Positions 1-7,246 of a DNA stretch of 12,118 nt are shown here, one piece after another. The DNA is taken from positions 1 to 12,118 of the forward strand of contig CAZFLM010000133.1 of the NCBI GenBank assembly GCA_964519955.1, read 5' to 3'. Every line of letters starts with the position of its first letter. Position 1 is the stretch's first letter. Origin of the DNA: CAZFLM01 sp964519955. GTDB taxonomy: Bacteria > Armatimonadota > Chthonomonadetes > Chthonomonadales > CAJBBX01. The translations under genes were made by a program, and so were the position numbers. A model generated the notes under the pieces. It ran no database searches and was not told the origin of the DNA. It saw only the letters and a list, made by a program, of their open reading frames with translations.

Positions 1-6
1 TCTCCT
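1..6 (-). promoter_or_regulatory. Shine-Dalgarno-like AGGAGA directly after the hppA stop
   Basis: Read on the minus strand, the TGA stop at 9-7 is followed immediately by AGGAGA, a good ribosome-binding sequence that would serve a start codon just outside the window. This suggests a closely coupled downstream gene, most simply the C-terminal half of the pyrophosphatase. The start codon itself is not visible. Confidence 0.5.
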
Positions 7-1407
7 TCATTCATGCGGATTCCCGGACAGGCGCGCCATGGCGCCGCCGCCGGCAAGAATCCATCCCCCATCACCCGGCGCCGCCACCGGCGGCGTCTTC
101 ACGCACGTGTCGATCGTCCCGAACAACCATTTGGGAAACCCCGTGAAGAACCATCCCGACATGACATCCGCCCCACGATCATAGGACATCATCAGCGTCA
201 TCAGGATCGACACGACGGAGGTCAGCCACACGAGGGAGGTGAGCGGGTGCTCGAAGTTGAACCGGGCCGATTCCCCGTATTTCCCCTTGTTGTAGATGCC
301 GTTGATCCAGTAGGAAGCGCCGCTGGTGATGATCATCCCGACGCGCATGACGAAGATCCATACAAGGAGCTGTACCTGGAGGGTCGTCTTGAGGGCGGGA
401 TCGAGGTTCACGCCCACGCCCAGCAGGATGAACGTGACGAGGGCCACGCCCGTGACGCCGTAGGTCTCGAAGCCGTCCGCCGTCGGGCCGACCGAGTCGC
501 CCGCGTTGTCGCCCGTGCAGTCGGCGATGACGCCCGGGTTGCGCGCGTCGTCTTCCTTGATCTTGAAGACGATCTTCATCAGGTCGGAGCCGATGTCGGC
601 GATCTTCGTGAAGATGCCGCCGGCGATTCGAAGAGCGGATGCGCCAAGCGATTCGCCGATGGCGAAGCCGATGAAGCAACGGCCAGCCAAGCTGCCGGGT
701 ATGAAGAGCAGGATGCCCAGCATGATGATCAGCTCAATGGAGATGAGCAGCATGCCGATGCTCATGCCTGCCTTGAGCGGAAGGGCATAGCCCAGGAACG
801 CCTTGCCGTTCAGCGACGAAAACGCCGTCCGCGAGTTCGCGTAGGTGTTCACGCGGATGCCGAACCAGGCAACGGCGGTGCTTCCGGCGATCCCGATCAG
901 GGAGAAGAGGAGGATGATCGCTACCTCGGTGATGGGGTACTTCTGGAAGAACCCGAAGTAGGCGACGATCACGACCCCGATGAATGCCCACAGAATGCCG
1001 ATGAACTTGAGCTGCGTGACAAGGTAGGTCTTGCACGTTTCGTAGATCAGCTCGCTCATCTCAAGCATGGAGCGGTGCACGGGGGCGTTCTTGAGCTGCC
1101 GGGCAACCATCAGCCCGAAGAACATGCCCGCAATCGACACGATGATGCCCAGCATGAGCCAGTGGGATCCCGGCTGGCCCAAGAAGCTCACGGAGCCGAG
1201 ATCCGGAACCACCAGCGAGGCTTCTCCACCATGGCCCGCAGCCTCACCGGCCTCGCCCTGCGCGAACGCCGAGATGGACAGCAATGAGAGGAGTACGACT
1301 AGGGGTAGAGAGAGTAGACGGGAAACGATCCCGGGGTGCGTGCCGCCGGATTTGTCGGGCGAACACGGTACGGCCATGGGGGCGCGACCGGCCCCAATGC
1401 GACTCAT
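7..1407 (-). CDS. hppA: Membrane-bound ion-translocating pyrophosphatase, N-terminal half (apparently split gene)
   Basis: This is the N-terminal part of a membrane pyrophosphatase, which couples pyrophosphate hydrolysis to H+ or Na+ pumping across the cytoplasmic membrane. Residues 29-49 form a hydrophobic leader ending AFA-Q, so a signal peptide or extra first helix is likely. Many membrane helices follow. The substrate/Mg signature is at 263-318: GGIFTKIADIGSD, EDDARNP, then ADCTGDNAGDSVGPTADGFE, with K268, D271, D275, D296, D300 and D304 in the expected places. The usual GKVE after the first aspartates is replaced by MKIVF, which marks a divergent subfamily. At 466 residues it is well short of the usual roughly 700-800. 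It stops in a loop after the helix near 390-408, so the C-terminal helices, including the positions that decide K+ dependence, are absent. The ATG at 1407 has AAGGAGGA ten bases upstream. Family is certain; whether a second half follows lies beyond the window. Confidence 0.9.
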   Translation of the reverse strand: MSRIGAGRAPMAVPCSPDKSGGTHPGIVSRLLSLPLVVLLSLLSISAFAQGEAGEAAGHGGEASLVVPDLGSVSFLGQPGSHWLMLGIIVSIAGMFFGLMVARQLKNAPVHRSMLEMSELIYETCKTYLVTQLKFIGILWAFIGVVIVAYFGFFQKYPITEVAIILLFSLIGIAGSTAVAWFGIRVNTYANSRTAFSSLNGKAFLGYALPLKAGMSIGMLLISIELIIMLGILLFIPGSLAGRCFIGFAIGESLGASALRIAGGIFTKIADIGSDLMKIVFKIKEDDARNPGVIADCTGDNAGDSVGPTADGFETYGVTGVALVTFILLGVGVNLDPALKTTLQVQLLVWIFVMRVGMIITSGASYWINGIYNKGKYGESARFNFEHPLTSLVWLTSVVSILMTLMMSYDRGADVMSGWFFTGFPKWLFGTIDTCVKTPPVAAPGDGGWILAGGGAMARLSGNPHE

Positions 1408-1417
1408 ATGGCGATGG

Positions 1418-1425
1418 TCCTCCTT
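1418..1425 (-). promoter_or_regulatory. Ribosome binding site of hppA
   Basis: On the minus strand AAGGAGGA lies ten bases before the ATG at 1407-1405. It supports this start over the internal ATG eleven codons in, and so includes the whole basic segment that precedes the hydrophobic leader. Confidence 0.7.
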
Positions 1426-1463
1426 CGCCTGGTGCGCCCGGTACGTTTCCGAGCTTTGGCAGG

Positions 1464-1493
1464 ATTATGGACGATCTGAGGACAGCAAGTCAA
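1464..1493 (-). promoter_or_regulatory. Sigma70-type promoter for hppA
   Basis: On the minus strand TTGACT (1493-1488) and CATAAT (1469-1464) are separated by 18 bases; each matches five of six consensus positions. Transcription would begin near 1457, leaving a leader of about 50 bases before the ATG at 1407. Seen by eye only; not tested experimentally. Confidence 0.6.
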
Positions 1494-1588
1494 CCTCGGA
1501 GCGGGCGCACGGAACTGCTCGGTGCCCCGAATCGTATGAGTGTGGTTGCCTCGCGGCCGGCCGAGCCCCGGGGCGTCCCGGTCGCTGC

Positions 1589-1617
1589 TTGCCAAAGGCC
1601 GGGCGACTTGGTATAGT
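1589..1617 (+). promoter_or_regulatory. Sigma70-type promoter for the R3H-tmk-darA genes
   Basis: TTGCCA (1589-1594) and TATAGT (1612-1617) are 17 bases apart and each matches five of six consensus positions. Predicted start of transcription is near 1624, about 60 bases before the TTG start at 1684. It lies back to back with the hppA promoter, with about 95 bases between the two -35 boxes, so a regulator bound between them could affect both. Confidence 0.65.
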
Positions 1618-1683
1618 ACCGGCGGAACGGAGACCTCGCGGAACGAGGGGCCCATCCGCCGCCGAAGGAGACCCGGGAGCAAC

Positions 1684-3330
1684 TTGAGCACAGTCAGCCA
1701 GGCTTCTACTGAACCCCGCACCGGGCTGTCGGGCAAGCAGCAGCGCGTCACCGACAACCTGGCGCAGCTTCTCGACGTCCTCCCGCCCGACATCCGCCTG
1801 GGGCTGGAGCGCGCGAACGTGCAGGACGATCTGCTCGAGATCGTCATGGACCTCGGCCGCGTGCCCGAGGCGCGCTTCTCGGAGCAGGTCATCGAGATCG
1901 GCGCCGAGGGCGTCACGCAGGCCCAGATTGACCACGTCGTCGAGCGCGTCGGCACGTTCGGCAAGGACAACCGCGCCGGCATCGAGCGCACCCTCCACCG
2001 CATCTCAGCCATCCGCAACCGCGCCGGCAAGATCGTGGGCCTCACCTGCCGCATCGGGCGCGCCGTCTACGGCACCATCGACATCATCGAGGACGTGGTC
2101 GAGAGCGGAGTGAGCATCCTGATGCTCGGCCGGCCGGGGCGCGGCAAGACGACGAAGCTGCGCGAGGTGGCCCGAGTCCTGTCGTCCGAGCTGGGCAAGC
2201 GCGTCGTCATCGTCGACACGTCGAACGAGATTGCGGGCGATGGGGATATCCCGCACCCGGCCATCGGCCGCGCGCGCCGCATGCAGGTCGCCGAGCCCGC
2301 GCTGCAGCACGCAACGATGATCGAGGCGGTCGAGAACCACATGCCCGAGGTCATCGTCATCGACGAGATCGGCACGGAGCAAGAGGCGTTCGCGGCACGC
2401 ACCATCGCCGAGCGCGGAGTGCAGCTCGTCGGCACCGCCCACGGCAACAGCCTGGAGAACCTGCTCGTCAACCCGACGCTCTGCGACCTGATTGGCGGCA
2501 TCCAGGCAGTGACGCTCTCCGACGACGAGGCCAAGCGCCGCGGGACTCAGAAGACCGTCCTGGAGCGCAAGGCGCCGCCCACGTTCGACATCGTGATCGA
2601 GATCATGGAGGTCGACAAGCTCGCCATCCATCGCGACGTGGCCGTAACGGTCGACCGCTTGCTGCGAGGCCAGCCGCCGCGCCCGGAGATCCGCGTGCGC
2701 ACTCCCGAGGGCGACATCGAGGTGGTGCAGAAGGCCGACTCCGCGCCCACCATCCGTGAGCACCGCGACGCGTTCGACGACGTGGACGAGGACGGCGCCG
2801 AGCCCGAGGACCGGTTCCAGCGCAGAGGCGCCGGGCCGGCCGCTCAGACGGTCCGCCGCGAGGGCACCGGTCGCAAGCGTATCTTCCCGTACGGCGTGAA
2901 CCGGAATCGGCTCGACCGCGCGATCCTGGAGAGCCACGTGCCGGCCGTCATCGCGCGCGACCTGCAGGAGGCCGACGTTGTCATCGCGCTGAAGGCCAGC
3001 TACCGCCAGGAGCCGGCCAAGATGCGCGACAGCCATGCGCGCGGCCTGCCCACGTTCATCATCAAGAGCAACACGTACGCCCAGATCGCCTCGGCGGTGC
3101 GCGACATGTTCCCGAGCGGCTCGCTGGAGCGCGGCTTCACGGAGGAGGCGCTGCAGGAGGCCGAGGAGGGCGTCAAGCGCACCCTCGAGCGCGGCGAGCC
3201 CGTTGAGTTGGCGCCGCAGAACAGCTACACCCGCCGCCTGCAGCATCAGCTCATCGAGCGGCACGATCTGCTCTCCGACAGCGTCGGGGCCGAGCCGCGG
3301 CGCCGCGTGCGCATCCTGCCGAGCCGATGA
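1684..3330 (+). CDS. R3H-domain AAA ATPase, Ycf45/SpoIIIAA-like
   Basis: A 548-residue putative ATPase with a C-terminal R3H single-stranded nucleic-acid-binding domain. The N-terminal part (VTDNLAQLLDVLPPDIR, then DLLEIVMDLGR) is the usual opening of this family. Walker A, GRPGRGKTT, is at about 149-157 and Walker B, EVIVIDEIG, at about 222-230. HGNSLENLLVNP follows, as in SpoIIIAA/Ycf45 secretion-type ATPases. An acidic linker (about 355-390) leads to a second conserved block starting IFPYGVNRNRLDRAI. The R3H signature RRLQH is at 517-521. The TTG at 1684 is chosen because homology starts a few residues later, AAGGAG lies 13 bases upstream, and the promoter places the RNA start near 1624; an upstream in-frame ATG at 1540 would lie before the promoter. 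The stop overlaps the tmk start as ATGA. The cellular role of the family is poorly known. Confidence 0.88.
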   Translation: MSTVSQASTEPRTGLSGKQQRVTDNLAQLLDVLPPDIRLGLERANVQDDLLEIVMDLGRVPEARFSEQVIEIGAEGVTQAQIDHVVERVGTFGKDNRAGIERTLHRISAIRNRAGKIVGLTCRIGRAVYGTIDIIEDVVESGVSILMLGRPGRGKTTKLREVARVLSSELGKRVVIVDTSNEIAGDGDIPHPAIGRARRMQVAEPALQHATMIEAVENHMPEVIVIDEIGTEQEAFAARTIAERGVQLVGTAHGNSLENLLVNPTLCDLIGGIQAVTLSDDEAKRRGTQKTVLERKAPPTFDIVIEIMEVDKLAIHRDVAVTVDRLLRGQPPRPEIRVRTPEGDIEVVQKADSAPTIREHRDAFDDVDEDGAEPEDRFQRRGAGPAAQTVRREGTGRKRIFPYGVNRNRLDRAILESHVPAVIARDLQEADVVIALKASYRQEPAKMRDSHARGLPTFIIKSNTYAQIASAVRDMFPSGSLERGFTEEALQEAEEGVKRTLERGEPVELAPQNSYTRRLQHQLIERHDLLSDSVGAEPRRRVRILPSR

Positions 3331-3944
3331 GGGGGCTCTTCGTCACGTTCGAGGGCGTCGAGGGCTCCGGCAAGTCGACGCAGATACGCCTGCTCGCGGA
3401 GGCCCTGCGCTCCGATGGCCACCGGGTGTGCTGCACCCGCGAGCCGGGCGGTGACCCGGTAGCGGAGGCCATTCGCGAGGTGCTGCTGCGCGAGGGCGAG
3501 CCGGTGGGGCACCGCACGGAGACGCTGCTGTTCGTGGCGGCGCGCGCCCAGGTGGTGGACTGCGTGATACGCCCCGCGCTGGAGGCCGGCGAGATCGTGC
3601 TCTGCGATCGTTTCGCCGACTCGACGGTGGCCTACCAGGGGCACGCACGCGGCCTTGCGCTGGACGCGGTGCGGCGGCTGAATGCGTTCGCAACGGGCGG
3701 CCTCGTGCCGGACCTGACGCTGCTGCTGGATCTCGATCCTGCCATCGGCCTGGCTCGCCAGCAGGACCGCAACCGCATGGAGGCCGAAGCGCTGGCGTTC
3801 CATCAGCGCGTGCGGGAGGGCTACCTGGCCGAAGCGGCCCTCGACGCGGGCCGCTACCGCGTCTTCGACGCTTCCACTGCGGTGACGGAACTGCAGGCAT
3901 CCATCGTATCGGAAGTGCGTGCCAGCCTCGAGGGGCGCGCCTAG
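3327..3944 (+). CDS. tmk: dTMP (thymidylate) kinase
   Basis: Phosphorylates dTMP to dTDP with ATP in the cytoplasm, an essential step in dTTP synthesis. The 205 residues match the normal length. The P-loop FEGVEGSGKST is at 8-18 and the dTMP-binding TREPGG at 37-42. The DRF motif is at 94-96, followed by STVAYQG. The LID segment LARQQDRNR is at about 142-150, followed by FHQRVREGYL. The arginines in the LID and the lack of a basic residue in the P-loop fit the bacterial type II enzyme. Its ATG overlaps the TGA of the R3H gene by four bases, which points to translational coupling in one operon. A gap of 94 bases separates it from darA, as the tmk-darA (tmk-yaaQ) order known from Bacillus. Confidence 0.95.
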   Translation: MRGLFVTFEGVEGSGKSTQIRLLAEALRSDGHRVCCTREPGGDPVAEAIREVLLREGEPVGHRTETLLFVAARAQVVDCVIRPALEAGEIVLCDRFADSTVAYQGHARGLALDAVRRLNAFATGGLVPDLTLLLDLDPAIGLARQQDRNRMEAEALAFHQRVREGYLAEAALDAGRYRVFDASTAVTELQASIVSEVRASLEGRA

Positions 3945-4027
3945 CTTCGCCGTCTTGCCGTGCTGTGTCGTCCTGTGACCTGCCTGTCGGGGCTGCCTCC
4001 TGCTCTCGACCCGACCTCAATAGCCGC

Positions 4028-4031
4028 GGAG
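4028..4031 (+). promoter_or_regulatory. Ribosome binding site deciding the darA start
   Basis: GGAG seven bases before the ATG at 4039 supports that codon. A GTG six bases earlier is in frame but would overlap this site, so it is unlikely to be used. Confidence 0.6.
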
Positions 4032-4038
4032 AGTGCCC

Positions 4039-4368
4039 ATGAAACTCGTCATCACCATCGTCCATGATCGCGACAAGAACCGCATCGCCGAGGCGCTCCT
4101 GCGCAACGGGTTCAAGTTCACCAAGATCGGCAGTACCGGCGGCTTCCTCCGGGAAGGCAACGTGACGCTGCTTATCGGGGTGGAGGACAAGGAACTCGAC
4201 AAGCTGATGCAGGTGATCGGCGAGGGGTGCAAGACGCGCGAGCAGTTCGTGAACGTGCTGCCCCCGGACGCGGCCCCGGTGGGTACGTTTATGCCGTCGC
4301 CAGTCAAGGTGCTGGTGGGTGGCGCGGTGGTCTGGGTGGTCAACGTGGAGCGCTTCGAGCGGTTCTAG
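4039..4368 (+). CDS. darA: Cyclic-di-AMP receptor, PII-like (DarA/PstA/YaaQ)
   Basis: A small PII-like trimer-forming protein that binds the second messenger c-di-AMP; the downstream target in the family is not established. Length is 109 residues, the same as the Bacillus protein. The sequence opens MKLVITIVHDRD. It carries the ligand-binding segment FTKIGSTGGFLREGN at 27-41, with T28, F36, L37 and N41, and G47 in the following LLIGVED. These are the positions that contact c-di-AMP in studied homologues. The C-terminal half, PSPVKVLVGGAVVWVVNVERF, fits the family's final strands. It follows tmk, an arrangement conserved in Firmicutes, but the usual downstream holB is absent; a convergent deaminase gene follows instead. 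Its presence implies that the organism makes c-di-AMP. Transcription probably comes from the R3H-tmk promoter, since no clear promoter is visible in 3945-4038. Confidence 0.93.
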   Translation: MKLVITIVHDRDKNRIAEALLRNGFKFTKIGSTGGFLREGNVTLLIGVEDKELDKLMQVIGEGCKTREQFVNVLPPDAAPVGTFMPSPVKVLVGGAVVWVVNVERFERF

Positions 4369-4405
4369 GGGGCATGGCAGCAAGAGCAGCGGCACCGGTG
4401 TCCTT

Positions 4406-4591
4406 GTAGGGGTTAAGCAATCGCGTCGCCAGACTATCGCCCTGTAGCCCGTCGCTCGCGATTGCCTAACCCTCCTCCCGTCGCGACCAACAGCCGCTCG
4501 CTGGTGGGCGGCGTTCCGCGGGGGAGGGCACAGCATTCGCGCCATACGTTGCCGCAATGTACGGCCCTGCGCGCGAATGCTCTGCCCCTAC
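4406..4591. repeat. Composite palindromic element: two imperfect hairpins framed by GTAGGGG...CCCCTAC
   Basis: This fills most of the gene-free stretch 4369-4616 between convergent darA and the deaminase gene. The first inverted repeat has arms 4410-4425 (GGGTTAAGCAATCGCG) and 4457-4472, 16 bases with one mismatch and a 31-base loop. The second has arms 4526-4542 (GGGCACAGCATTCGCGC) and 4571-4587, 17 bases with one mismatch and a 28-base loop that is itself partly palindromic. The outer ends are GTAGGGG at 4406-4412 and its reverse complement CCCCTAC at 4585-4591. It may act as a bidirectional terminator, or be a short non-autonomous repeat of the REP/MITE kind. There is no T-tract for a standard intrinsic terminator. 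Confidence 0.6.
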
Positions 4592-4616
4592 AGCCGACAG
4601 CCACGCCCGACGGGCG

Positions 4617-5636
4617 CTACGCCGGCGGCGAGATCTCCAGCAGGCGCTGCGGCGGGTAGGGGTGCGGCCAGGCGAAGGCGTGGCGGAACGCGGCTTCCTG
4701 GCACCGGCCGAGTTGCCGGAAGTCGATGATGTCCTGGATCAGCAGGTTCTCGAACTCGAAGGGCAGCCGCACGTTGTGCAGGCCCGCGTTGTCCGTGCAG
4801 AGCACGATGTCGACCCCCGCCTCCTCGCAGCGCTCGAACACGAGCCGCAAGTCGTCCAGGTTGTCCAGCGTGCCCGTCTTCACGTAAGTTGTCGGGCACA
4901 CCTCCAGGCACTGTCCCCGCTCTGCCACCTCCGGCAGCAGCTCCGGGTACCGCAGCGGGATCTGGATGCCATGCCCAATGCGGTCCAGGTATGGCAGCAG
5001 GCCGGCGTGGCACCCGTTCTCCGTCTCGAACACGTGGCCGGTCGTCTTGAGCCCCAGCGACTTCGCGTACCGGAACAGCCCCAGGATGTCCCCGAGGCGC
5101 TCCTCGTAGAGCGTGTCCGGCCCGGCCAGGTCGATCCCGCAGACCTCCTTCGGCATGGTCGCGGCGAGATCCACGATCGCCCGGTTCACCTCCGCCGGCA
5201 ACCGGCTGTGGGCGCAGAGGATCTGCTTCATGATGAGCGGGTACTCGGGCTGGCGGCCTGCCTCCGCGATGAGTGCTACCACCTCGCGCATCTGCGCGAT
5301 GCGGTCGGGTGCGGGCAGGTCCGGCGCGGTGCGTAGATAGGGGCAGTGCCGCAGCTCGAGGTAGCAGATGCTCTCGAACACGTACGCGCCGCGCACCAGT
5401 TTGGAGACGAAGTAGTCCAGCGTCTCGATCGTCTGCACGGGCTCGACGACGGAGTGCAGCTCGAGGTACTCGGTGAGGCTCGACCGGGGACGTGTGACGT
5501 AATCCTCAAAGCTCTCGTAAGTGGGGAATCGGCGGGCCAGCGGGTGAGAGCGGCGCGCGAGGAAGCGCCAGAAGATTCGCGGGACAACAGCCCCGCCAAG
5601 GTGGCGATGGAGTTCGGCGTGCAGGCCCATGGCCAA
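4617..5636 (-). CDS. Adenosine-deaminase-family aminohydrolase with altered substrate-binding residues
   Basis: A metal-dependent amidohydrolase of the adenosine/AMP deaminase superfamily, about 339 residues. Seen in order: AELHRHLGG with metal ligands H10 and H12; GIDLAG at 167-172; HVFE with H201 and the catalytic acid E204; RIGHG with H222; CPTTYVKTG; and CTDN with metal ligand D282. Spacing agrees with true adenosine deaminases. Two positions differ: HLDGA is HLGGA (the aspartate that contacts the ribose 5'-hydroxyl is lost), and the second aspartate of TDD is asparagine (N283; the wild-type residue contacts purine N7). The nucleophile-activating machinery is intact, so it is probably an active deaminase, but adenosine may not be its substrate; aminofutalosine, adenine or a modified nucleoside are alternatives. 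The start is TTG 5636 or ATG 5630; no convincing ribosome-binding site favours either. It is divergent from guaB. Confidence 0.8.
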   Translation of the reverse strand: MAMGLHAELHRHLGGAVVPRIFWRFLARRSHPLARRFPTYESFEDYVTRPRSSLTEYLELHSVVEPVQTIETLDYFVSKLVRGAYVFESICYLELRHCPYLRTAPDLPAPDRIAQMREVVALIAEAGRQPEYPLIMKQILCAHSRLPAEVNRAIVDLAATMPKEVCGIDLAGPDTLYEERLGDILGLFRYAKSLGLKTTGHVFETENGCHAGLLPYLDRIGHGIQIPLRYPELLPEVAERGQCLEVCPTTYVKTGTLDNLDDLRLVFERCEEAGVDIVLCTDNAGLHNVRLPFEFENLLIQDIIDFRQLGRCQEAAFRHAFAWPHPYPPQRLLEISPPA

Positions 5637-5648
5637 GAGGATACCCGG

Positions 5649-5677
5649 TTGACTCGGGTAGTTCGCGGCGATACAAT
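5649..5677 (+). promoter_or_regulatory. Strong sigma70-type promoter for guaB
   Basis: TTGACT (5649-5654) and TACAAT (5672-5677) are exactly 17 bases apart, each with five of six consensus positions. Transcription would start near 5684, about 65 bases before the preferred guaB ATG at 5749. The -35 box lies only 13 bases upstream of the divergent deaminase start, so the deaminase promoter must overlap or lie within the guaB leader. No clear promoter for the minus strand was found here. Confidence 0.65.
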
Positions 5678-5748
5678 ACTCTAATCAACTGGGTACTGGG
5701 CCGATGCTCAGGGCATCCGGCCACATGAGGCGCGAAACGGGGGGTGGC

Positions 5749-7239
5749 ATGCAGGCGACGGACTTGTTGGTGAAGGAGGGGCTTTCTTTCGACGACGTCC
5801 TCTTGGTTCCGCGGGAGACCGACGTCACTCCCGCGGAGGTGAACACGCGAACCGTCATCGCTCGGGACGTCGAGCTGCGGGTGCCGGTGATCTCCTCACC
5901 CATGGATCGCGTGACCGAAGCCAGGATGGCGATCGCGATTGCCCGCGAAGGGGGCCTCGGCATCATCCACCGCAACATGTCGGTCAGCCGCCAGGCAGCC
6001 GAGGTGGACAAGGTCAAGCGGTCCGAGCACGGCATCATCGTCGACCCGATCTCCCTGACGCCGGACAAGACGATCCGCGACGCCCTGGACCTGATGGAGC
6101 GGTATCACATCTCCGGCGTTCCGATCACCGACGGTATGCAGCACCTGGTCGGCATCCTGACGAACCGTGACATTCGCTTCGAGACCAACTTCGCCCGGCC
6201 CGTGCGGGAGCTGATGACCTGCAGAGACCGGCTGGTGACCGCCCCTGACGGCACCACGCTGGAGCAGGCGCAAGAGATGCTCCAGGCGCACCGCATCGAG
6301 AAACTCCCCATCGTCGACAACGAGTTCCGCCTCCTCGGCCTCATCACCATCAAGGACATCCAGAAGGTACGCGACCACCCCAACAGCACGAAGGACCCCC
6401 AGGGCAGACTGCGCGTCGGCGCTGCCGTCGGGCCGCTCCGCGACCCGGTCGGACGGGTCGCCGCGCTGATCGAGGTCGGTGTCGATCTCATCGTCGTCGA
6501 CGCGGCGCACGGCCACTCGAAGGGCGTCATCGAGGCCACGCGAGCCATCCGCCGCGAGTTCCCAGACGTGACGCTGATCTCCGGCAATGTGGCGACTGCC
6601 GATGGTGTTCGGACGCTCGTCGAAGCGGGCGCTGACGGCATCCGCATCGGCCTGGGCGCCGGCAGCATCTGCACCACCCGCGTGGTCAGCGGCGTGGGCG
6701 TTCCGCAGCTCACCGCCGTGGCCGAGTGCGCCGCGGAGGCCGCCAAGCTGGGCGTGCCGGTCATCGCCGACGGCGGCATCCGGTTCTCCGGCGACGCGGT
6801 GAAGGCGCTCGCGGCGGGCGCGGCGGCCGTGATGCTGGGCAACATGCTCGCCGGCACGGACGAGGCGCCTGGCGAAGTCGTGCTCTACCAGGGCCGCGCC
6901 TACAAGGACTACCGCGGTATGGGCTCCGAGACCGCCATGAAGGAAGGCTCGAGCGACCGCTACTACCAGGACCCGAACGCCCGCTTCGTTCCGGAGGGCG
7001 TCGAAGGCCGCGTGCCGTACAAGGGCCAGGTCTGCGATACCATCCACCAGATCGTGGGCGGCATCCGCTCCGGCATGGGCTACATCGGGGCGCACACGCT
7101 GGCCGACCTGCGCGAGCGGGCCCAGTTCATGCGGATCACCGGCGCCAGCCTCCGCGAGAGCCACGTCCACGACGTGTGGATGACCAAGGAGCCGCCGAAC
7201 TACTCGGCCGAGCACGCGCGGGACACGTCCGCGCAGTAG
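5749..7239 (+). CDS. guaB: IMP dehydrogenase
   Basis: Oxidises IMP to XMP with NAD+, the rate-limiting step of guanine nucleotide synthesis. With the start at 5749 it has 496 residues, close to the usual 485-490. The (beta/alpha)8 barrel is interrupted by a CBS-domain pair at about 100-207. The active-site loop GSICTTRVVSGVGVPQ carries catalytic C308. ADGGIRFSGD (340-349) binds IMP phosphate, YRGMGSETAM follows at about 388-397, and the mobile flap has the R404-Y405 pair in SSDRYYQ, then PYKG. In-frame ATGs also occur at 5704 and 5725, but homology begins at DLLVKEGLSFDDVLLVP, and a G-rich Shine-Dalgarno-like run lies just before 5749. The CBS pair suggests allosteric control by adenine and guanine nucleotides, as known for the family. 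No guaA follows; a toxin-antitoxin pair begins seven bases after the stop. Confidence 0.96.
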   Translation: MQATDLLVKEGLSFDDVLLVPRETDVTPAEVNTRTVIARDVELRVPVISSPMDRVTEARMAIAIAREGGLGIIHRNMSVSRQAAEVDKVKRSEHGIIVDPISLTPDKTIRDALDLMERYHISGVPITDGMQHLVGILTNRDIRFETNFARPVRELMTCRDRLVTAPDGTTLEQAQEMLQAHRIEKLPIVDNEFRLLGLITIKDIQKVRDHPNSTKDPQGRLRVGAAVGPLRDPVGRVAALIEVGVDLIVVDAAHGHSKGVIEATRAIRREFPDVTLISGNVATADGVRTLVEAGADGIRIGLGAGSICTTRVVSGVGVPQLTAVAECAAEAAKLGVPVIADGGIRFSGDAVKALAAGAAAVMLGNMLAGTDEAPGEVVLYQGRAYKDYRGMGSETAMKEGSSDRYYQDPNARFVPEGVEGRVPYKGQVCDTIHQIVGGIRSGMGYIGAHTLADLRERAQFMRITGASLRESHVHDVWMTKEPPNYSAEHARDTSAQ

Positions 7240-7246
7240 GTGCGCC

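Noticed and set aside
13..1287. Long plus-strand open frame (424 codons) opposite hppA
   Set aside because: It is antisense to a clear membrane pyrophosphatase and its composition (Asp, His, Arg and Gly rich) is that of a GC-rich shadow frame; no ribosome site or family motif.
2005..3264. Minus-strand open frame opposite the R3H/AAA gene
   Set aside because: Shadow of a gene with clear Walker and R3H motifs; no start signal and no recognisable domain.
3945..4038. Promoter or small gene between tmk and darA
   Set aside because: No convincing -35/-10 pair, hairpin or frame with a ribosome site was visible in these 94 bases.
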